Of a stretch of 20,959 nucleotides of DNA, positions 14,991 through 20,959 are shown piece by piece. Under the pieces are notes generated by a model. It made no database searches. It was not told where the DNA came from and worked only from the letters and a program-made list of their open reading frames with translations. Position 1 is the stretch's first letter. Each line of letters begins with the position of its first letter. Made by a program: the position numbers and the translations under genes. Source of the DNA: a virus; the IMG/VR virus record IMGVR_UViG_3300032288_002779, positions 1 through 20,959 of that record; one strand, 5' to 3'.

Positions 14991-17900
14991 TTAAGGTTCT
15001 ATTATACAATTACAACAAACGTCAAATAAATCTACATCTGAGTAACAAAGTGTAACAGGAACTGATTTTCTAAAATCCCATATCAAATATAGATAATTTT
15101 CAAGTGTTGGCACAGTAAAATCTGCATAATTATATGATCCACTACCTAAATTAGGTGTTGCAGTTGTTGCTAAACCTAACAAAGTTTCTATATCAGTAGT
15201 GGTATTATTATATAGTGTATCTGAAACCAAGTACTTAAATTTATCATTAGCAGGATCAAATACAAATGTATCTGTAGCAAATTTGTTTGAAATCAAACTC
15301 ATCACGCTTCCTGCAGGAGGGAACCCTCCTGTACCAACAAAGTCTGTAGTTACATTATATCTTGATACAAGAGGATTAGTAGTCCCGTCAGCAAAAATTA
15401 CAAAACTTGATTGTAATGGAGAAACAAATTCTCCGCTAACAAATCTATATTGAGTATGAACAGTTTCTCCTGAATTGTAATCACTTGTCAAAACAATCTG
15501 TACTATATTTAAAGACTCAGCATTACAACAATCAGCAAGCACTTGCAATGTAATATCTCCGGTATAATTTATTGTAACAGTTGAAGTCTCTACTGATACA
15601 TTATCTTTATTAAATGTTAATATACCTGAAGTGTTTACAAATCCTGTTGTATTACTACTTCCGTCATAATCAACTATTATCTCAAATTCTGCTCCTTCAG
15701 ATATAGCTATAACATCATATGTAACATCAGTTAATCCTATTGTAGGACCTAAATCAACACAATATGATGTTTGTTTTACCTCTTCTGCTACAGTTGATAA
15801 ATTAAATACTTGAGAAATACCACAGTTTATACATTGAGGGTTGGATGGTAATTGTATGTCATTAGTTGATAAAACATACTCATTCATATATGGATCAAAC
15901 CCACCCAATTTCTGAGTACTAAATGAATTGTTGAAAGTATCTCTAAACCAAGTACGCATATTCATTTCAGATATGACTTTTAATTGGTCATTTGAAACAG
16001 AATCGCCTCTTAATTGAAGAACTACACCACGCTTTACATCTGTAAAAAATCTGTCGTATCCCCACTGAATATAACTCTCAGGATTAAAACTAATTCCATA
16101 TTTTTCAGTACGAGCAATTTGGGTTCCCAATACTTCAGGAACTGAGGTTACTGCACCACCACCTGTAGAATCAGATAATAAATTTTTACCTGTTAATACA
16201 TATGATATTTTATCTTCTTGTAAAACAAGAACATCTGTTTGTCTTCCATCCATTATAAATATATCTCCAAACGATGTTTCTAAATTCTTGTAGTTTAATA
16301 ATCCTAAATTAAATTCATTTAGCTTATTTATATTTGACTCTGCATTATATACACCACTATAAGTAATGTCTGAGAATCTATCAGTTGCTTTGTAATCTTG
16401 TGCTGATACACTTGTAACTCTATTACCAAAATTAAAAGACCTTCCTATAATTGAGTCACGAATCTTATAACTTTCTGCTCCATTTCCAAATGCAAAACAA
16501 TTAAAAAACTTAGTGTCAACAATTGCAGGTGTACCCGTACCTATATTTTGGTTTTGGATATTACCCATATGATTGCCATTTTCAATAGCAAATGACATCT
16601 CGTTTTCAAAAAATACATCAGGTAAAGCATCAGATGGTTCTGTTTCAAATATTAAAGTGTTTTCAGCACGAAATACTGTAAAAGTTGCCTCAACATCAGA
16701 AGCACGACTATTTGGGAAAAGAGCACCCGGACAACTTGATGTACCGGTAATCATTAATTGTAATTGGTTAGTAGGTATATCTCTATAAAATCTATAGTAA
16801 TTTGTTACAAGATCAGTTGGTATATCTCCTGCAGTATTTGTAATTGTATTGACAAATTCGTTTTCAGGAACAGTCTCATTACAACCTGCACTTACTATAC
16901 AGTCTTTTAAAATTTGATCAATATTGTCTCCTATCCACCAATCATACATATTGTCATAATTGTTAGAAGCAGTTATTGTTTTTTCTAATATACTTGACCT
17001 TTGTTCACAATTACAACCTACTCCTATACGACTTTGTTTAATATTTATAATAATCCTACTTCCTGCAGGTACAGAATAATCTTCCCAAAGTAATGTTTGA
17101 GTATTGTAATAATTCATTGGATAATACAATATAGGAAATGTTCCCGGTAGTATTCCTGAAGAAGGGGCTCTTGTACTTCTTTTTCCCGGAGCAATAACTG
17201 CTAGCTCATCCTGAACAATAGTAAAACTATTGGGATTAACTTTCATATAAACACCTGCAGGAATTGGTATAAAAACATCAGGATCTATTTTGCTTGGTAT
17301 TTCAATAAAGTTTGATGACTCTGCAGTTTTATCTAATACAGTTGTATAAAGACAACTTGTAGTTGGTCCGTTTGAATCTGCTTTTACAATAAGTCTATCT
17401 CCTTTTTCAGCTTTTCTTGCATTCTCTCCTGCTAACAATAAATAAGCTTCATTAGTTAATGGATCCTGAAAATATATACTACAATAAATTGTCTCATAAT
17501 TCTCTTCGTCAGGTTTAATAACAAACTTGTATCTTTTTGCCCAAGCCGGAGGCAATTGTGTTGGTGGTATTGTTACTTGTATAGAGTTTTTACTAGCTGA
17601 AAATCCACAAGGAACGTGTTCAGTATTATTAGGACTTACTAAAGCAGTTGTTGCTCTATTAAATTCATCCATATATACTATACCAATTTCATAATCACGA
17701 TTGCTATGCAAACTTTGTGGGCTAGCTATTTCTTGAAAAGTGGCATTTGAGTATAATACTCTATAATATTCATAAAAAGTTTGAGTTGGAGTTGTAACAT
17801 TATCCACATACTTCATTGCAGGAAATTGTAATCCTATTATACTACTTCCCGGACTTGTTATAATTGCAACAGGTTGACCAACTGCACTAATACCACTAGC

Positions 17901-19421
17901 TACTTTTATGTATGCATCTAGATTATTTGGGAGAGCACAGTTTACTGAATCAGTAAATGTTGTTCCTAAACAAGCATTAGGTACGGTTTGTATATTTACA
18001 GCGGTACCTATTGCATTTTGAAACTCTACGCTTGTAGCTAATTCATATACTGAATTGTATGTTGTAGATAAAAAGAATCCAAAATTTAATACTATTGCAG
18101 TTGTAACTTCAACAGGAAATGGTGTATCTCCCGTAAATTGAGAGTGATCAATAGTTATATCGATATTAAAAGCAGAACCTGCTACTAAATTTTGACCTGA
18201 TAAATCAAATGTAACTGCAGCATCTGCAATAGTAACTGCTCCATCTATATTATAATTTCCTGAAATAACTGAATCTACAATCTCTGAATTCCCTATAGGA
18301 AGAGAAACTAATTCAGTTGTATATTCAAATTTAATAGGAGATCCAAACTCATCAACTAGATTGTAACCTTCTACATAATTACCATACATTAATCTATTGC
18401 CCATAATTGTTTGAGCTTTAGCGTATCTAGGTACATTATCATACAATCTTAATAATTCACTTTCAGCTAATATTGTAAAAATTTTGCTATTTGTAAATGT
18501 ATATTCATAATCTGTATCATTGGCTAATCCTAAGTTTTTTTTATTTAATTTCTCAATAACTTTAATAATATTATTATTGGATTGTTTAAATAATAAATCC
18601 ATACCAACTACAAGTGGACCTCCTGAGTTATAAGTTACTATAACAGAATTGCAAAAATTAGTCATCCCCTCATTCAGGAAATTATCTGTATTAAAACTAA
18701 AAGCATTAGGAACAAATGCAGGTTGAGACCATTGTGATGTAGCACTGTATTCTCCATCAATATACAAATACCTATATGCAAAACAAATAAACCTTGTATC
18801 TAAATAATTCTCTTGACCATTTGTTACAATAGGTTGAATAGCAGGAGATTCTGTAGGTGGTTTCTTAATGACAAGTAGAGATTCCGCACTAATTTGATCT
18901 ATATTGCTAATAGGATTAGGATAGTTCCTACCTACATTTATAAATCTAGGAGCATTATAATCATCTGTAAAAAATAATAATCCATTAATAATATTAACTC
19001 CTGTAATAAGATAACTTGGATTAAAATTTAAAGTTGTATTTAAATTACTTCCATCATTAATACTAATAACGTGATATACCCATATACCTGAAAAAACATT
19101 ATAAGAAACAATTAAATCAAGCTTACCTGTAGCTCCTATTGGAAAATCATTATCGTGAACAAACCAATATAATGTTTCATTAGCACTATCTTCAATAGCA
19201 CCAATACATCTTGCAGTTGCACTTAATGGTGTACCGTCTATATATGTTAATGATGTAAGAGGTAAATTGCCTTTTGTATTTTCAATTACACCAACTTCAG
19301 AATTTTCGGTAGAACCCATTCTGATATTCATAGCATCGACATATTCACCTTCAGGAAGAAGACGTTGATCAACAACCTTATTCATTCTTCCTGCTATAAA
19401 GTTTCTTGTAAAATTTGCCAT
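14991..19421 (-). CDS. Tail muzzle / stabilization-like protein (1476 aa)
   Basis: The N-terminus (residues 8-52: F-I-A-G-R-M-N-K, DQRLLPEGEYVDAMN, ENSEVGVIENTKGN) matches the start typical of the stabilization proteins of crAss-like phages, called muzzle in the crAss001 structure. That protein closes the tail below the ring proteins. A long beta-rich body follows, with propeller-like blades; LGGFDPYMNEYVLS at about 1172-1185 is one recognisable blade. After this, residues about 1190-1476 form a Thr/Ser/Asn-rich, beta-sandwich-like region with scattered Cys that ends in CCNC. The familiar C-terminal block of this family is missing and appears instead as the separate 261-aa gene. It starts one base after the ring-like gene's stop, following GCAAATAAAATAAA. 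The overall family call is good; domain borders are approximate. Confidence 0.82.
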   Translation of the reverse strand: MANFTRNFIAGRMNKVVDQRLLPEGEYVDAMNIRMGSTENSEVGVIENTKGNLPLTSLTYIDGTPLSATARCIGAIEDSANETLYWFVHDNDFPIGATGKLDLIVSYNVFSGIWVYHVISINDGSNLNTTLNFNPSYLITGVNIINGLLFFTDDYNAPRFINVGRNYPNPISNIDQISAESLLVIKKPPTESPAIQPIVTNGQENYLDTRFICFAYRYLYIDGEYSATSQWSQPAFVPNAFSFNTDNFLNEGMTNFCNSVIVTYNSGGPLVVGMDLLFKQSNNNIIKVIEKLNKKNLGLANDTDYEYTFTNSKIFTILAESELLRLYDNVPRYAKAQTIMGNRLMYGNYVEGYNLVDEFGSPIKFEYTTELVSLPIGNSEIVDSVISGNYNIDGAVTIADAAVTFDLSGQNLVAGSAFNIDITIDHSQFTGDTPFPVEVTTAIVLNFGFFLSTTYNSVYELATSVEFQNAIGTAVNIQTVPNACLGTTFTDSVNCALPNNLDAYIKVASGISAVGQPVAIITSPGSSIIGLQFPAMKYVDNVTTPTQTFYEYYRVLYSNATFQEIASPQSLHSNRDYEIGIVYMDEFNRATTALVSPNNTEHVPCGFSASKNSIQVTIPPTQLPPAWAKRYKFVIKPDEENYETIYCSIYFQDPLTNEAYLLLAGENARKAEKGDRLIVKADSNGPTTSCLYTTVLDKTAESSNFIEIPSKIDPDVFIPIPAGVYMKVNPNSFTIVQDELAVIAPGKRSTRAPSSGILPGTFPILYYPMNYYNTQTLLWEDYSVPAGSRIIINIKQSRIGVGCNCEQRSSILEKTITASNNYDNMYDWWIGDNIDQILKDCIVSAGCNETVPENEFVNTITNTAGDIPTDLVTNYYRFYRDIPTNQLQLMITGTSSCPGALFPNSRASDVEATFTVFRAENTLIFETEPSDALPDVFFENEMSFAIENGNHMGNIQNQNIGTGTPAIVDTKFFNCFAFGNGAESYKIRDSIIGRSFNFGNRVTSVSAQDYKATDRFSDITYSGVYNAESNINKLNEFNLGLLNYKNLETSFGDIFIMDGRQTDVLVLQEDKISYVLTGKNLLSDSTGGGAVTSVPEVLGTQIARTEKYGISFNPESYIQWGYDRFFTDVKRGVVLQLRGDSVSNDQLKVISEMNMRTWFRDTFNNSFSTQKLGGFDPYMNEYVLSTNDIQLPSNPQCINCGISQVFNLSTVAEEVKQTSYCVDLGPTIGLTDVTYDVIAISEGAEFEIIVDYDGSSNTTGFVNTSGILTFNKDNVSVETSTVTINYTGDITLQVLADCCNAESLNIVQIVLTSDYNSGETVHTQYRFVSGEFVSPLQSSFVIFADGTTNPLVSRYNVTTDFVGTGGFPPAGSVMSLISNKFATDTFVFDPANDKFKYLVSDTLYNNTTTDIETLLGLATTATPNLGSGSYNYADFTVPTLENYLYLIWDFRKSVPVTLCYSDVDLFDVCCNCIIEP

Positions 19422-19422
19422 T

Positions 19423-20346
19423 TTATTTTATTTGCTTGTCCATTCCTCTCATATTCATTAAGAGTCTACCGGGATGGATATTACTAATTCTTATTTTTGC
19501 ATTTCTAAGTAAAGCACTTTTTTCTTTACGAGCACGAGAAACAATATATTCTTGAACTCCTAATTTAGCGTTCAATATCTCATATTTAATAGATGCATAT
19601 ATGTATGCCTCAAATAACTTATTAACAGTAATCAAAGAGTTATCCCCTTGTTCCATACCATCAGATACATACTCAAGTATACAAGATTCACCTGACATTG
19701 ACGAATCAAAGTTAATAACCCCTGTCTTTCTTTCAATATTAAATGTAGGGTTAAAGTTTGCAGTCTCTGTATTTAAACCATATGCTGTGCCAATGTTGTA
19801 ATCAAAATACCACATCCCATCATAGTTCCAACCTAATTGTCCATTAAATTGACTTCCTTGATTTAAATATATACTTTTCTTTATATGAGTTAATCTATCA
19901 TAATCTATCTCAGAGTACTGAGGACTTAATGCATTTCCAAATTGGTCAAATAAAATTCTACCTGTATTATCTTGAAGGTAAGCTTTAGATGAAAGGGTTT
20001 GAATGTTCTCAGATAATGGACGTAACCAACCATTCTTATATAAAGATACACGCACCCAATTGACATAGTCAGAAGGTAATATGAATCTTAAATTGTCAGG
20101 AACCGTTAACTCTAATATCTTTATCTCTTTAAAAGCATCATAATTTAATTCTTGAATAGCACGCTTTGCGTGAAACAATACCTTAAAACGCTCCTCATTA
20201 TTTACTAATGAGTGGTTTCCTGAATACATTAATAAAAAGTTGTTTACAACATCTGTTAAACTAACGTATTGATATGAACCCCAATTTTTATCTTCAGGTA
20301 CTACGCCACCATTCTCATAATATTCATATTGTGATATATATGCCAT
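19423..20346 (-). CDS. crAss-like ring / head-tail adaptor protein (307 aa)
   Basis: The protein opens with an aromatic segment (EYYENGG), then YQYVSLTDVVNNFLLMYSG (residues 26-43), a helix HAKRAIQELNYD (59-70) and LPSDYVNWVRVSLY (90-103). The 'S-x-x-DV-NNFL', 'HA-RAI-ELNYD' and 'LPSDYVNW' blocks are those I recall in ring proteins of crAss-like phages and in related marine podoviruses, which stack between portal and muzzle. The C-terminus is basic and helical (SRARKEKSALLRNAK) and ends RGMDKQIK, similar in style to homologues. It is 11 bases downstream of another ring-like gene and 1 base upstream of the muzzle gene, the expected order. Assignment to a specific ring position is not possible from sequence alone. 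Confidence 0.82.
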   Translation of the reverse strand: MAYISQYEYYENGGVVPEDKNWGSYQYVSLTDVVNNFLLMYSGNHSLVNNEERFKVLFHAKRAIQELNYDAFKEIKILELTVPDNLRFILPSDYVNWVRVSLYKNGWLRPLSENIQTLSSKAYLQDNTGRILFDQFGNALSPQYSEIDYDRLTHIKKSIYLNQGSQFNGQLGWNYDGMWYFDYNIGTAYGLNTETANFNPTFNIERKTGVINFDSSMSGESCILEYVSDGMEQGDNSLITVNKLFEAYIYASIKYEILNAKLGVQEYIVSRARKEKSALLRNAKIRISNIHPGRLLMNMRGMDKQIK

Positions 20347-20357
20347 CTTTTAAAATT

Positions 20358-20959
20358 TTATTGTTGCATACTAAATGTAGGCTGTTCGTGTTGTTGTTGT
20401 ACCATACCAAACTGAGTAACTTCTGTTTCTCTAATTGACATACCACAATACTCAAGTATTTTAGTTACTAACTTATACTCATCTTCAGTAGGCAACTCAA
20501 AATCTTGGTAATCGGGTTGCGATTGATCAAAAACAGGCTCACCATTTGCCAAAGTAATATATGTCCATTTTGGTACTTTAGGATACCTAAAATAAGTTGC
20601 TTCTACTTGACCCTTATTACTTATTGTAACAGGATAAAAAGTTAACTCTGTACCTTGCAATGCATAAACAGGGAACTCAACTGTTGGTTTAGTTAAATTA
20701 GAATTTACTAATAAAGAAAGTTTATTATTAATTACCTTTTCAGCCTGAACAACAGTAGCAGCAGAAACAATGGTATAAGCATTTCCTACTGCTAAAAATA
20801 TATTTGAATCTAATAATAACGCTGTATTACTTAATACAGACACCACTGTAGATACTAAACCTGTAGTTAAATTAGTTACAACATCTCCTGCAGCAATACC
20901 ATATGTAGTAAATAATGCAGTTGAATCAACTAATTGTAAAGAAACTACACTTGTATTTG
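20358..20959 (-). CDS. Ring/adaptor-like virion protein, 5' end beyond the window (at least 200 aa seen)
   Basis: The frame stays open without a stop to the right edge, and reading past the GTG codons at 20841-20846 gives about 38 more residues of sensible protein (including GIAAGDVVTNLTTG). The GTGs are therefore internal and the true start lies outside the window. The N-terminal visible part is a beta-rich repeat-like segment (GD-V-N-TTG ... V-S-V-L-S-N-T-A-L-L-L) typical of phage connector proteins. The C-terminal part has YFRYPKVPKW, QPDYQDFELP and LVTKILEYCGMSI, blocks I associate with crAss-like ring proteins, and ends in a Gln-rich tail. It precedes the 307-aa ring-like gene by 11 bases. 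A head-tail interface role is likely. Confidence 0.75.
   Translation of the reverse strand, partial: NTSVVSLQLVDSTALFTTYGIAAGDVVTNLTTGLVSTVVSVLSNTALLLDSNIFLAVGNAYTIVSAATVVQAEKVINNKLSLLVNSNLTKPTVEFPVYALQGTELTFYPVTISNKGQVEATYFRYPKVPKWTYITLANGEPVFDQSQPDYQDFELPTEDEYKLVTKILEYCGMSIRETEVTQFGMVQQQHEQPTFSMQQ

Noticed and set aside
17800-17808. A perfect DnaA-box sequence (TTATCCACA) inside the muzzle-like gene, plus relaxed matches at 2035-2043, 2151-2159 and 13061-13069
   Set aside because: In AT-rich DNA of this length a few relaxed matches on both strands are expected by chance. The perfect one is explained by codons for YVDN, and there is no cluster or AT-rich unwinding region beside it. The pair at 2035 and 2151 near the DnaA-like gene is the only mildly suggestive case.
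20841-20846. Tandem GTG codons as the start of the rightmost gene
   Set aside because: The reading frame stays open and protein-like to the window edge, and there is no A-rich leader before the GTGs, so the gene is 5'-truncated by the window.
2506-20959. Tyrosine/serine integrase, repressor or att sites that would indicate a temperate phage
   Set aside because: No such gene or direct-repeat pair was seen in the window; this says nothing about the rest of the genome.

Overview
The window looks like part of the genome of a lytic tailed phage of podovirus type infecting a Bacteroidota (probably Flavobacteriia-like) host, and most resembles the crAss-like (Crassvirales) group or its marine relatives. 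Four observations point there. The DNA is AT-rich and almost wholly coding. Genes start after short A/T-only leaders without a Shine-Dalgarno sequence, as is usual in Bacteroidota and their phages. The small early proteins are of types I recognise from Bacteroidota phages. The head-tail and tail proteins at the right resemble the ring and muzzle ('stabilization') proteins of crAss-like phages. The standard genetic code is used, since TAA, TAG and TGA all end genes here. The family calls rest on reading motifs, not on searches.

Left arm (about 1-2513, + strand): a packed run of nine small genes, many overlapping by a few bases. Four or five are small unknown proteins, one with a probable zinc-binding Cys pattern. 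They are followed by a VRR-NUC-type nuclease, a protein carrying a DnaA domain IV-like DNA-binding helix-turn-helix, a 61-aa unknown protein and a PD-(D/E)XK-like nuclease. This is the end of an early/DNA-metabolism transcription unit.

Right arm (2506-20959, - strand): one long late operon read right to left with gaps of 1-27 bases. In order of transcription it holds a ring/adaptor-like protein (its 5' end lies outside the window), a second ring-like protein (307 aa), a 1476-aa muzzle/stabilization-like protein, a 271-aa cysteine-rich repeat protein, a 261-aa tail protein resembling a detached C-terminal piece of the muzzle, a GNAT-like acetyltransferase, and three proteins (182, 608 and 2673 aa). 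By order, size trend and composition these three resemble the gp14-gp15-gp16 ejection-protein trio of T7-like podoviruses, or the 'cargo' proteins of crAss-like phages. The 2673-aa protein contains an HEXXH zincin motif, a Gly/Ala hydrophobic segment, long helical regions and a repeated SSKFG tail.

The two arms converge at 2506-2513, where the last gene of each overlaps the other by 8 bp. No stretch over 300 bases lacks a gene, and no tRNA, CRISPR array, insertion sequence or integrase was seen. No promoter or hairpin terminator could be supported. The late promoter is presumably right of 20959 and the early one left of 1.

The points most worth a second look are the giant zincin-bearing virion protein and its ejection trio, the apparently split muzzle gene with a Cys-rich gene between the parts, the orphan DnaA-like domain between two nucleases, and the tail-to-tail overlap of the arms.
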